64,000 nt of DNA. Source: Rhodococcus sp. B7740. GTDB taxonomy: Bacteria; Actinomycetota; Actinomycetes; Mycobacteriales; Mycobacteriaceae. A model generated the notes under the pieces. The model did no database searches and was not told the DNA's origin. It saw only the letters and a list, made by a program, of their open reading frames with translations. Each line of letters starts with the position of its first letter. The first letter of the stretch is position 1. Below, piece after piece: positions 10,592 through 19,063 of this stretch. Both the position numbers and the translations under genes were made by a program. The stretch is taken from the NCBI RefSeq assembly GCF_000954115.1, contig NZ_CP010797.1, positions 4,340,001 through 4,404,000 of the forward strand, read 5' to 3'.

Positions 10592-12279
10592 GTGACTACG
10601 ACGTATTGATCATCGGCTCCGGTTTCGGCGGTAGTGTCGCCGCATTGCGCGCAGTCGAGAAGGGCTACCGGGTGGCGGTTCTCGAGTCCGGTCGCCGATT
10701 CGAGGACGACGAACTGCCGAAGACCAGCTGGCGTCTACGAAAGTACCTGTGGGCTCCGGCCCTGGGTTGCTATGGGGTGCAACGCATTCACCTGCTGCCC
10801 GATGTGCTGGTGATGGCGGGGGCCGGCGTCGGCGGAGGGTCGCTGAACTACGCGAACACGCTGTACCAACCGCCGGCGAAGTTCTTCGAGGATCCCCAGT
10901 GGGGTTCGATCACCGACTGGCAGCGCGAGCTGAACCCGTACTACGACCAGGCCCGCCGGATGCTCGGCGTCGAGACCAACCCGACCATCACCGCCTCGGA
11001 CAAGGTGATGAAGGAGGTGGCGGAGGACATGGGCGTGGGGGACACGTTCACCTCGACCCCGGTGGGCGTCTACTTCGGTGACCGCGGCAAGACTGCACCC
11101 GACCCGTTCTTCGGTGGTGCAGGCCCCGAGCGCACCGGGTGCACCGAGTGCGGAGCGTGCATGACCGGCTGCCGCGTCGGCGCGAAGAACACCCTCGTCA
11201 AGAACTACCTGTATCTCGCCGAACACGCAGGCGCGCATGTTCTTCCGTTGACCACGGTCGTGGACGTGCGCCCGAACGGCGCAGGCTACGACGTGGTGAC
11301 GCGACGGACGGGCGGGAAGCTGCGTCGCAAGGAGAAGACGATCACCGCCGATCAGGTGATCTTCTCGGCCGGCACCTACGGCACCCAGAAGCTGATGCTC
11401 GCGGCCAAGGAGAAGGGCTCGTTGCCTCGGCTGTCGGAGCGGATCGGCTCGCTCGTGCGCACCAACTCCGAGGCCGTGCTCGCCGCGACCGCCAGGGGCC
11501 GCGAGGTCGACTATCACGAGGGTGTGGCGATCACGTCGTCGTTCCATCCCGACGATCACACCCACATCGAGCCGGTGCGATACGGCAAGGGCAGCAACGC
11601 CATCGGCCTGTTGCAGACCGTGCTCAGCGACGGCGGCGGCAAGATGCCACGCATCCTCAAGACCCTCGGCGTCGCGTTGCGTCATCCCGGCGCTGCGGCG
11701 CGGAGCCTGTCGGTACATCGGTGGTCGGAGCGCACCGTCATCGCACTGGTGATGCAGACCGACGACAACTCGCTCGAGCTCGGATCCAAGAAGGGGCCGT
11801 TCGGGCGTCGCCTCACCAGCAGGCCCGGTGCGGGTGATCCACCGCCGCAGTGGATTCCGCAGGGGCACGAGGCCATTCGTCTGCTCGCGGACAAGATCGG
11901 CGGCGACCCGGGCGGATCGATCGCCGAGATCGTCAACATTCCGATGACCGCGCACTTCCTCGGTGGCTGCGCGATCGGTGACTCGCCGCAGACCGGGGTG
12001 ATCGACGGGTACCAGCGGGTCTACGGCTACGAGGGACTGCACGTGCTCGACGGCTCTGCCGTCAGCGCCAACCTCGGCGTCAATCCGTCCCTGACGATCA
12101 CCGCCCAGGCCGAGCGCGCAATGGCGTTGTGGCCCAACAAGGGTGAAGCCGATCGGCGACCCGCGGTGGGATCGGGGTATCGGGAGATCGCACCCACACA
12201 GCCGGTGCACCCGGTGGTGCCGGTGTCGGCCCCGGGTGCCTTGCGGCTCCCGCTGACCGTCGTGGGGAGGGATCGATGA
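10588..12279 (+). CDS. GMC family oxidoreductase, cholesterol-oxidase-like (ChoD type)
   Basis: This 563-residue FAD-dependent GMC oxidoreductase has IIGSGFGGSVAALRAVEKG as its dinucleotide-binding start and the MAGAGVGGGSLNYANT segment of the ChoD subgroup. A cysteine cluster, CTECGACMTGC near residues 185-195, resembles an iron-sulfur motif and recurs, as far as I recall, in mycobacterial ChoD homologues. The C-terminal AHFLGGCAIGDS and NPSLTITAQAERA are GMC active-site regions. It would oxidise a 3-hydroxysteroid or similar alcohol. It lies inside a coupled operon: ATGA overlap with the monooxygenase before it and with the ADC-like gene after it. No signal peptide, so it is probably intracellular. 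Confidence 0.88.
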   Translation: MSDYDVLIIGSGFGGSVAALRAVEKGYRVAVLESGRRFEDDELPKTSWRLRKYLWAPALGCYGVQRIHLLPDVLVMAGAGVGGGSLNYANTLYQPPAKFFEDPQWGSITDWQRELNPYYDQARRMLGVETNPTITASDKVMKEVAEDMGVGDTFTSTPVGVYFGDRGKTAPDPFFGGAGPERTGCTECGACMTGCRVGAKNTLVKNYLYLAEHAGAHVLPLTTVVDVRPNGAGYDVVTRRTGGKLRRKEKTITADQVIFSAGTYGTQKLMLAAKEKGSLPRLSERIGSLVRTNSEAVLAATARGREVDYHEGVAITSSFHPDDHTHIEPVRYGKGSNAIGLLQTVLSDGGGKMPRILKTLGVALRHPGAAARSLSVHRWSERTVIALVMQTDDNSLELGSKKGPFGRRLTSRPGAGDPPPQWIPQGHEAIRLLADKIGGDPGGSIAEIVNIPMTAHFLGGCAIGDSPQTGVIDGYQRVYGYEGLHVLDGSAVSANLGVNPSLTITAQAERAMALWPNKGEADRRPAVGSGYREIAPTQPVHPVVPVSAPGALRLPLTVVGRDR

Positions 12280-12914
12280 TGTGGAGTGTCACCGAATCCG
12301 AGACCGAGCGCACCGATTGGCCGATCAGCCCGGCAGCGCCGTGGCCGGCGAACGTTCGCGCCACGATCTGGTGGCATCGGGCCCGGTCGTCGGAGTTCGC
12401 GCCGGCCGGAGCCAAGACGCTGCCGATCACGATGTGCATGATCGTCGACTACACCACCTCGCCGGTCGGCCCGTACCGCGAGATCCTGGCGAGCCCGGCC
12501 CTGCGCCGGGACGTCGGACGCGTTCCGCGGATGGCGGTGCCGTTCATCGCCGTGGATTCCGCGACGTCGGTGCACGGCGGCCGGACCAACTGGCACCTGC
12601 CCAAGGTGCTGGCCGAATTCGAGGGCGACGTGCTGGGCGAGGCCGGGGCGAGCGGCGACGAATGGTCGGTCCGGACGACGTCCCGCGGCGTCGGACCGCA
12701 GTTCCCGATGCTCGGCTCGATCGGTTTCGCGCAGCCGGTGCCCGGCGGATCGGCCGTGGCCGTCGCGAGTCTGAGGGGCAAGGCCAGGGTGGCTCGCGTC
12801 GAGGTGGACGCCAAGGGCCCGACGTTGAGTCGCTGGATGCCGTCGGGCACGCATTTCGGCTTGCAGATCGTGTCGGGGTCGATGCGGACCGGTGAAGCGC
12901 GCCTGGTCGGATAG
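12276..12914 (+). CDS. Acetoacetate decarboxylase-superfamily protein
   Basis: This 212-residue protein looks like a small member of the acetoacetate decarboxylase superfamily, suggested by MAVPFIAVDSATSVHGGRTNWHLPK and the ligand-fold end MPSGTHFGLQIVSGSM. The R-T-N-W-x-L-P-K segment corresponds to the region where these proteins bind the substrate carboxylate. I cannot confirm the Schiff-base lysine pair of true decarboxylases, so the reaction is unknown. The start ATG overlaps the stop of the GMC gene. As last gene of the tetR operon it probably acts on a product of the two oxidoreductases. Confidence 0.72.
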   Translation: MMWSVTESETERTDWPISPAAPWPANVRATIWWHRARSSEFAPAGAKTLPITMCMIVDYTTSPVGPYREILASPALRRDVGRVPRMAVPFIAVDSATSVHGGRTNWHLPKVLAEFEGDVLGEAGASGDEWSVRTTSRGVGPQFPMLGSIGFAQPVPGGSAVAVASLRGKARVARVEVDAKGPTLSRWMPSGTHFGLQIVSGSMRTGEARLVG

Positions 12915-12931
12915 CGACTACCCCGCTTTTC

Positions 12932-12959
12932 TTGACTTAGTCCAGATTAGGGGCATACT
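12932..12959 (+). promoter_or_regulatory. Promoter with Fur-box-like element upstream of the Fur-family gene
   Basis: TTGACT (12932-12937) and CATACT (12954-12959) are spaced 16 nt, a good sigma-70-type promoter. The start codon at 12967 lies 8 nt after the -10 box, so the transcript may be leaderless. The AT-rich stretch TTGACTTAGTCCAGATTAGG covering the -35 and spacer resembles the FurA autoregulatory site of mycobacterial furA-katG promoters, as I recall it. This suggests repression by the adjacent regulator. Confidence 0.65.
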
Positions 12960-12966
12960 GGGGTAC

Positions 12967-13401
12967 ATGCAGCTCACCGAACGTGTCGACCCCGCAGCGC
13001 AGTTGCGCTCGGTGGGTCTACGCGTCACCGGACCCCGAGTTGCAGTTCTGGATGCGGTCACAGCCCGACCGCATTCGGACGCCGACGACATTGCTGCCGC
13101 CGTTCGCGAGAGCGGCGGCTCGGTGTCGACCCAGGCCGTCTACGACGTGCTCAGGGCCTGCGTCGACGCAGGTCTGCTGCGTCGCATCGAACCTGCGGGT
13201 TCGGCTGCGCTGTACGAGAGCCGGACGGCGGACAATCATCACCACCTCGTGTGCCGGGAATGCCACGCGGTGGCCGATGTCGACTGCGTCGTCGGAGCAG
13301 CGCCGTGTCTCGTACCCGAGGACACGCACGGATTCGTCGTCGACGAAGCCGAAATCGTCTTCTGGGGTTTGTGCGGCGACTGCACGAGGCATTCCGTCTA
13401 G
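12967..13401 (+). CDS. furA: Fur family regulator (FurA/PerR-like)
   Basis: This 144-residue metal-dependent repressor has the Fur winged helix at residues 1-80 ([34 protein letters not shown]). The dimerisation domain has the HHH cluster at 91-93 and two CxxC pairs, C96/C99 and C136/C139, which form the structural zinc site. It sits directly upstream of a catalase gene, the usual arrangement of peroxide-sensing FurA proteins. I chose the ATG at 12967; the frame is open upstream but the promoter lies there. Gene name is by context and family. Confidence 0.88.
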   Translation: MQLTERVDPAAQLRSVGLRVTGPRVAVLDAVTARPHSDADDIAAAVRESGGSVSTQAVYDVLRACVDAGLLRRIEPAGSAALYESRTADNHHHLVCRECHAVADVDCVVGAAPCLVPEDTHGFVVDEAEIVFWGLCGDCTRHSV

Positions 13402-13492
13402 TACTGCGGTCCAGCGTACGGCCGCTCGGTTTCACCGATTTTCGAGAAGCAGCCCCTTCTCGAACCCGATTCAGCCCTTCAGGAGGCTTCGT

Positions 13493-15025
13493 ATGACCAA
13501 GCCGATCACCAACAAACCGACTACCAGCAACTCGGGAATTCCCGTGCCCAGCGACGATCAGTCGCTGACCGCCGGAACGCAGGGTCCGATTCTTCTGCAC
13601 GATCACTACCTCATCGAGAAGATGGCGCAGTTCAACCGTGAGCGGGTCCCGGAGCGCGTCGTGCACGCCAAGGGCGCAGGCGCGTTCGGTGAACTCGAGA
13701 TCACCGGAGACATCAGCAAGTACACCAAGGCGAAGGCGCTGCAGCCCGGTGCCAAGACCGAGATGCTGGCGCGCTTCTCCACCGTCGCCGGCGAGCAGGG
13801 CAGCCCCGACACCTGGCGCGACCCGCGTGGCTTCTCGCTCAAGTTCTACACCGAGGAAGGCAACTGGGACCTGGTCGGCAACAACACCCCGATCTTCTTC
13901 GTCAAGGACCCGATCAAGTTCCAGGACTTCATCCGCAGCCAGAAGCGCATGCCCGACTCCGGTCTGCGTGACAACAACATGCAGTGGGACTTCTGGACCC
14001 TTTCGCCCGAGTCGGCACACCAGGTGACATGGCTCATGGGTGACCGCGGCATCCCCAAGTCGTTCCGCCACATGGACGGATTCGGCTCGCACACCTACCA
14101 GCTCATCGCCGAGGACGGCACGAAGACCTGGGTGAAGTTCCACTTCAAGACCGACCAGGGGATCGACTACCTGACACAGGACAAGGCGGACGAGGTCGCG
14201 GGCACGTCGCCCGACCATCACCGTCAGGACCTGTTCGGATCCATCAATAACGGCGACTTCCCCAGCTGGACCCTCAAGGTCCAGCTCATGCCGTACGACG
14301 AGGCCGAGAACTACAAGTACAACCCGTTCGACCTCACCAAGGTCTGGTCGCAGAAGGACTACCCGCTGATCGAGGTCGGCAAGATGACCTTGAACCGCAA
14401 CCCGGAGAACTTCTTCGCGCAGATCGAGCAGAGCTCGTTCGAGCCGTCCAACACCGTGCCCGGCATCGGCTTCAGCCCCGACAAGATGCTGCTCGGACGC
14501 GTCTTCTCCTACGCCGACGCGCACCGGTACCGCATCGGAGCGAACTACGCGCAGCTGCCGGTCAACGCCCCGAAGTCCGAGGTCAACTCGTACTCCAAGG
14601 ACGGCAACATGCGGTACTCGTTCAACTCTCCGGAGACGCCCGTCTACGCGCCGAACTCGTTCGGCGGCCCGTCGGCGGACACGAACAAGTACGGCGACGA
14701 CGGAGCGTGGGACTTCGAGCCTCGTTTCGTGCGTACCGGGTACATCGAGCACCCCGAAGACGGCGACTTCGTGCAGGCCGGAGCCTTGGTCCGCGAGGTC
14801 ATGGACGACGCGCAGCGTGAGCGTCTCGTCGGAAACATCGTCGGACACGTCCTCAACGGCGTGAGCGAGCCCGTTCTGAGCCGGGTGTTCGAGTACTGGA
14901 CCAATGTCGATGCCGACCTCGGCAAGAAGGTCGAGGAAGGCGTTCGGTCGCAGCAGAACGAGACCGCACCGACCACCGGTGCAGGCGCAGTCGACGATCC
15001 TGCCGACGAGGCCGCCAAGGTCTGA
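13493..15025 (+). CDS. katA: Catalase, monofunctional haem type
   Basis: This 510-residue catalase breaks down hydrogen peroxide. The distal His is in [12 protein letters not shown] (about residue 57), the distal Asn in [12 protein letters not shown] (about residue 130) and the proximal haem-ligand Tyr in [12 protein letters not shown] (about residue 339). Length matches small-subunit clade-3 catalases; the C-terminal flavodoxin-like domain of large catalases is absent. A strong AGGAGG ribosome-binding site lies 8 nt before the ATG. The Fur-type regulator ends 91 nt upstream and dps follows, so the three genes look like a peroxide-defence unit. Confidence 0.95.
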   Translation: MTKPITNKPTTSNSGIPVPSDDQSLTAGTQGPILLHDHYLIEKMAQFNRERVPERVVHAKGAGAFGELEITGDISKYTKAKALQPGAKTEMLARFSTVAGEQGSPDTWRDPRGFSLKFYTEEGNWDLVGNNTPIFFVKDPIKFQDFIRSQKRMPDSGLRDNNMQWDFWTLSPESAHQVTWLMGDRGIPKSFRHMDGFGSHTYQLIAEDGTKTWVKFHFKTDQGIDYLTQDKADEVAGTSPDHHRQDLFGSINNGDFPSWTLKVQLMPYDEAENYKYNPFDLTKVWSQKDYPLIEVGKMTLNRNPENFFAQIEQSSFEPSNTVPGIGFSPDKMLLGRVFSYADAHRYRIGANYAQLPVNAPKSEVNSYSKDGNMRYSFNSPETPVYAPNSFGGPSADTNKYGDDGAWDFEPRFVRTGYIEHPEDGDFVQAGALVREVMDDAQRERLVGNIVGHVLNGVSEPVLSRVFEYWTNVDADLGKKVEEGVRSQQNETAPTTGAGAVDDPADEAAKV

Positions 15026-15169
15026 TCCGACCGGTTCTGGGATCGGCGTCACATCGACGGTGGCGCCGATCCGGAACAATGCACGTCGACCTGCCGTTGT
15101 GCAGTACAGACGAAAGCACAATAATGGCGTGCGATGCACACCGTCGTCCAACGGCAGGGAGGCCACATC

Positions 15170-15643
15170 ATGACGAACCCCATCACCAGTACCCTCGACG
15201 CAGGTCAGCAGAAGATCGCCGGCGACGCACTCCAGGGAACCGTGGTCGATCTCATCGACCTCTCGCTGATCGCGAAGCAGGCGCACTGGAACGTGATCGG
15301 TAAGAACTTCCGGTCGGTGCACCTCGAACTCGACGAGTTGGTCACGGCCGCACGTGAATTCACCGATCAGGCCGCCGAGCGCGCCACCGCCATCGGGGTC
15401 AGCCCCGACGGCCGCGCAGCCACCGTCTCCTCGACGGCGGGCACCAAGGGCTTCGGTGCCGGGTGGACTCAGGACAGCGAGGTCGTCCCCGCTGTCGTCG
15501 ACAACATCGCTGCGGTCGTCGAACGTCTTCGCGGACGCATCGCCGACACCGGCGAAGCCGATCCGGTGACCCAGGACCTACTCATCGGCATCACAGCTCG
15601 GCTCGAGCAGCTGCACTGGATGTGGCAGGCCCAGGCCAGCTGA
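15170..15643 (+). CDS. dps: Dps family DNA-protecting ferritin
   Basis: This 157-residue protein is a Dps-type miniferritin that stores iron and protects DNA from peroxide. The ferroxidase helix motif is visible as KQAHWNVIGKNFRSVHLELDEL, with the His and the Asp/Glu ligands formed between dimer subunits, and a second helix AREFTDQAAERATAIG. The C-terminal LEQLHWMWQAQAS is typical. The ATG at 15170 follows a GGGAGG site; an earlier in-frame ATG at 15134 lacks one. It follows katA by 144 nt and a strong hairpin lies after the stop. Confidence 0.9.
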   Translation: MTNPITSTLDAGQQKIAGDALQGTVVDLIDLSLIAKQAHWNVIGKNFRSVHLELDELVTAAREFTDQAAERATAIGVSPDGRAATVSSTAGTKGFGAGWTQDSEVVPAVVDNIAAVVERLRGRIADTGEADPVTQDLLIGITARLEQLHWMWQAQAS

Positions 15644-15655
15644 CGTTTCTCCACG

Positions 15656-15686
15656 ACAGGCCCCTCGCGTACTGCGGGGGGCCTGT
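15656..15686 (+). terminator. Terminator after dps
   Basis: ACAGGCCCC (15656-15664) pairs with GGGGCCTGT (15678-15686) around a 13-nt loop. It lies 13 nt after the dps stop and ends in a T-containing tail (TGCTTTCG), so it is a good intrinsic terminator. Confidence 0.75.
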
Positions 15687-15738
15687 TGCTTTCGTCCGAC
15701 GATTGTTTGCCCGCACCACCCCCGGGTATCCGACGCTC

Positions 15739-16428
15739 ATGCCTGTCCCCACACCGACTGTCGGTGCAGTTCTGCTCGACATCGACGGCACCCTCGTCGA
15801 TTCCAACTACGTGCACGTCGACGCCTGGTCGCGTGCGTTTCGTGAGGCGGGCCACGAAGTGCCGTCGTGGCGTGTTCATCGAAGCATCGGCATGGACGGG
15901 TCGAAGTTGCTGGAGACACTCGTCGGCTCGTCCGACAGTGCACTGGCGCAGGAAGCGAAGAAGCTGCACGGCGAGTACTACGCCGAGGCCTCGTCCGATC
16001 TCGAAGTGCTACCGGGTGCCCGGGAACTGTTGGCGGACTTGAGTACCCGTGGAGTGACCGTGGTGCTCGCAACATCGGCTCCCGAGAGCGAACTGTCGAC
16101 GTTGCGAGATCTGTTGGACGTCGAGGATTCGGTTGCTGTCGTCACGTCCGGTGAGGACGCAGAGGTCGCCAAGCCGGAGCCCGACATCATCGCGGTGGCT
16201 CTGGAACGGGCAGGCGTCGAGGCTGTCGACGCGGTGATGGTCGGCGACAGTGTGTGGGACATCGAGTCGGCCGGGCGCGCGGGCGTACGCGCCATCGGCG
16301 TGTTGAGCGGCGGAATCTCGCGCAGCGAATTGCTCGACGCGGGCGCGGCAGCGGTGTTCGACGACCCGGCCGATCTGCTCGAGCACGTCGAGAGCAGCCC
16401 GATCTTCGCTGGAAAGGCATGTGCTTGA
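15739..16428 (+). CDS. HAD-superfamily phosphatase (beta-phosphoglucomutase-like)
   Basis: This 229-residue haloacid-dehalogenase hydrolase has motif I DIDGTLVDSN at about residues 14-23 with the nucleophile and acid Asp. Motif II is the Ser/Thr in VVLATSAPES, the lysine is in KPEPDI and motif IV is MVGDSVWDIESA. The alpha-helical cap between motifs I and II (SNYVHVDAWSRAFREAG) places it with phosphoglycolate phosphatases and beta-phosphoglucomutases. Its 3' end overlaps the GH15 gene by 10 nt, suggesting a sugar-phosphate substrate linked to glycoside breakdown. The substrate is not determined by the sequence. Confidence 0.85.
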   Translation: MPVPTPTVGAVLLDIDGTLVDSNYVHVDAWSRAFREAGHEVPSWRVHRSIGMDGSKLLETLVGSSDSALAQEAKKLHGEYYAEASSDLEVLPGARELLADLSTRGVTVVLATSAPESELSTLRDLLDVEDSVAVVTSGEDAEVAKPEPDIIAVALERAGVEAVDAVMVGDSVWDIESAGRAGVRAIGVLSGGISRSELLDAGAAAVFDDPADLLEHVESSPIFAGKACA

Positions 16429-18224
16429 ACGACTTCCGAAAGCCGTACCCCCGGGTTGACGGTTATGTCGCCATCGAAAGTTACGGAGCCATCGGCGACG
16501 GCCGAACCGTGGCGATGATCGCCGACGACGGCCGCATCGACTGGTTTCCGGTGCCCAACCTCGACTCGCCGCCGCCGTTCGCAGCATTGCTCGACGCGCC
16601 ACACGGCGGCTACATCGAACTGACGCCCGTGGAAGAGTTCACCGTCCAACGCAAATTCGTCCCAGGGACAAACGTTCTGAGTACCACGTTCCGCACCGAC
16701 TCCGGTTCCGTGCGCATCACCGACTCGTTGAACACCGGGGTCGCCGGCCGGCTCCCGTGGGTGGAGTTGGCCCGTCGCGTCGAGGGTCTCGACGGCACCG
16801 TCGAGCTGAGGTGGTCCGTCGCGCCGGGCACCATGCTCGGCATCGCGTCGCCGTGGGCGTACGACACCGAGCACGGCACCGTCCTGCGGGTCGACGGATT
16901 GACCTTGGCGGTGCGGACTCTGGGCATCGAGAACGTGCGCGTGGCCGACCGCGACATCGGTGGGGTCGTCAGCACGCAACCGGGTTCTCGGCATGTGCTG
17001 GGTGTGGTGGGCACGGAGAACGAGCCGCTGCCGTTGCCCGATCCGCAGCATCTCGACGAGGGGATCGACCGGACCATCGACAACTGGCGTGTGTGGTCCG
17101 ACGAGTTCTCGTACGAGGGTCCGTGGGCAGAGCATGTGGCTCGCAGCGCGCTGGCCCTTAAACTGTTGCTGCACAGTCCGTCCGGTGCCATCGCCGCCGC
17201 CGCGACAACCTCGCTACCCGAGAACCGGACCGGTGGCAAGAACTGGGACTACCGCTACGCCTGGGTTCGCGACGCCGCGTACACCATTCGCGCTCTGCAA
17301 CGGTTCGGTCTCCGTGAGGAGATCCACGCCGCGGTGGCGTGGCTGCTGAGGGTCATCCGTGTCAACGATCCGTTGGTCAACGTCTTCTACACCCTCGGCG
17401 GTGAATTGCCCGGTGGCACCGAACAACCCGACGTTCCCGGTTGGCGGGGCATCGGGCCGGTGGTCAACGGAAACGCCGCGGCGGACCAGCTGCAGTTGAT
17501 GATCTTCGGTGACCTGTTCTCGATCATCCGGCAGTACGTCGACGCAGGAAACATCCTCGATGCGCAGACCGGTCGGCTGCTCGCGACCATCGCCGACGAG
17601 GCGTGTGATTCGTGGCAGCGCAAGGACGCCGGGATCTGGGAGCTCGAGGACGAACAGCACTACACCAGTTCCAAACTGGGCTGTTGGCAAGCGCTGGACT
17701 GCGCGGTGCACCTGGCCGAAGCAGGGGAGATCCCGGGCATACCCGATCGGTGGAAGGCGGAGAGAGAACGCATCCGCCACTACGTCGAATCCGAATGCTG
17801 GTCGGACGAGCGCCAGGCCTATCTCGCGTACCCGGGTGCGGACGGCCTCGACGCGTCGGTGCTGCTGGCAGCCGAGATGGATTTCGATCGTGGAGAACGT
17901 CTTTCGTCCACCATCGATGCTCTCGTCGAAGAACTCGGTGCCGGACCGCTGATGTATCGATACAGCGGGGTGTCCGAGGAAGAAGTGACCTTCGTGGCCT
18001 GCGCCTTCTGGCGGGTGTCGGCGCTCTCCTGCGTCGGCCGAGACGACGAAGCCACAGCCCTGATGGACCAGCTGGTCGAGCTCTCGAACGACGTGGGGTT
18101 GTACAGCGAAATGATCGATGCTTCGGATGGATCGTTTCTGGGTAACTTCCCGCAGGGCTTGAGCCACCTGGCCCTGGTGAATGCGGCGCTGACCATCGCG
18201 CGCTCGCACGACGCCACAGCCTGA
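16419..18224 (+). CDS. Glycoside hydrolase family 15 protein (trehalase/glucoamylase-like)
   Basis: This 601-residue cytoplasmic protein has the bacterial GH15 layout: an N-terminal beta-sandwich domain starting YVAIESYGAIGDGRTVAMI and a C-terminal (alpha/alpha)6 barrel. Substrate-binding NWDYRYAWVRDAA lies near residue 275. The general acid is probably the Glu of GIWELEDEQHY near 405, and the base the Glu in SEEEVTFVACAFW near 520. In mycobacteria the related protein is a trehalase, so trehalose is a good candidate, but a glucoamylase or glucodextranase role cannot be excluded. There is no signal peptide. The ATG lies inside the end of the HAD gene. Confidence 0.88.
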   Translation: MCLNDFRKPYPRVDGYVAIESYGAIGDGRTVAMIADDGRIDWFPVPNLDSPPPFAALLDAPHGGYIELTPVEEFTVQRKFVPGTNVLSTTFRTDSGSVRITDSLNTGVAGRLPWVELARRVEGLDGTVELRWSVAPGTMLGIASPWAYDTEHGTVLRVDGLTLAVRTLGIENVRVADRDIGGVVSTQPGSRHVLGVVGTENEPLPLPDPQHLDEGIDRTIDNWRVWSDEFSYEGPWAEHVARSALALKLLLHSPSGAIAAAATTSLPENRTGGKNWDYRYAWVRDAAYTIRALQRFGLREEIHAAVAWLLRVIRVNDPLVNVFYTLGGELPGGTEQPDVPGWRGIGPVVNGNAAADQLQLMIFGDLFSIIRQYVDAGNILDAQTGRLLATIADEACDSWQRKDAGIWELEDEQHYTSSKLGCWQALDCAVHLAEAGEIPGIPDRWKAERERIRHYVESECWSDERQAYLAYPGADGLDASVLLAAEMDFDRGERLSSTIDALVEELGAGPLMYRYSGVSEEEVTFVACAFWRVSALSCVGRDDEATALMDQLVELSNDVGLYSEMIDASDGSFLGNFPQGLSHLALVNAALTIARSHDATA

Positions 18225-18253
18225 CATCAACCTCTAGCGCAAAGTGGGATCGT

Positions 18254-19054
18254 ATGGATCTGGGAATCGACGGCAGAACAGCGCTGGTGACCGGGGCCGA
18301 CTCCGGCATCGGTTGGCACACGGCGAAAATGCTGTTGGCCGAGGGCGTTCGGGTCGTCATCAGCGACAAGGATCAGGACTCGCTCGACGCCGCCGCGGCC
18401 GAACTCGCGGCAGCGGAGGGCCGGTTGTTCGCGTTCGCTGCGGACGTGACCGACACCGAGGCCGTCGAGAAATTGGCAGTACAGACGCAGAAGGCAGTGG
18501 GCGACATCGACATTCTCGTTCAGTCCTCGGGCGTGACCGGAGCGCAGGGACTGTTCCACGAGATCGACGAGGAAGGGTGGCGGTCCACCCTCGACATCGA
18601 CCTGATGGGCCCGGTCCGCCTGCTACGGGCATTTCTGCCTGCGCTACGCCGCGGCGGTTGGGGACGCATCGTGCTGTTGACGTCGGAGGATGCCGTGCAG
18701 CCCTACGACGACGAATTACCTTATTGCTCGGCCAAAGCCGGGGTTCTGGCTCTGGCCAAGGGCCTCTCGCGCAGCTACGCGTCGGAGGGACTACTGGTCA
18801 ACGCCGTCTCTCCCGCGTTCATCCACACCCCGATGACCGACGCGATGATGGACAAACGCGCCGAGGAGAAGGGCACCGACCGCGACGGTGCCGTCGAGAG
18901 CTTCCTCGACGAGGAGCGTCCGTACATGGAACTCGGACGTCGAGGCGAGCCCGAGGAAGTCGCCTCGGTGATCACCTTCCTGTGCTCGGACCGCGCCAGC
19001 TTCGTCAACGGATCGAACTACCGAGTCGACGCCGGCTCCGTCGCAACTATCTAG
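18254..19054 (+). CDS. Short-chain dehydrogenase/reductase
   Basis: This 266-residue classical SDR has the nucleotide-binding TGADSGIG at residues 13-20 and an acidic Asp after the second strand (VVISDKDQ), which favours NAD(H). The catalytic Ser lies in LLTSED and the Tyr-x-x-x-Lys pair in YCSAK near residue 157. NAVSPAFIHTPM follows, as in the family. Substrate is unknown. It is 9 nt upstream of an F420-linked oxidoreductase gene with a GGAG site between, so the two are probably cotranscribed. Confidence 0.88.
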   Translation: MDLGIDGRTALVTGADSGIGWHTAKMLLAEGVRVVISDKDQDSLDAAAAELAAAEGRLFAFAADVTDTEAVEKLAVQTQKAVGDIDILVQSSGVTGAQGLFHEIDEEGWRSTLDIDLMGPVRLLRAFLPALRRGGWGRIVLLTSEDAVQPYDDELPYCSAKAGVLALAKGLSRSYASEGLLVNAVSPAFIHTPMTDAMMDKRAEEKGTDRDGAVESFLDEERPYMELGRRGEPEEVASVITFLCSDRASFVNGSNYRVDAGSVATI

Positions 19055-19063
19055 GAGACACAT

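Noticed and set aside
13151..15322. Very long minus-strand open frame (723 codons) over the catalase and fur genes, and similar long antisense frames at 8912-10573, 10735-12210, 5635-6894, 40166-42127 and 47356-49224
   Set aside because: They mirror real genes with conserved motifs on the other strand. Their products are rich in Arg, Val, Gly and His without domains, as expected from GC-rich codon bias in antisense frames.
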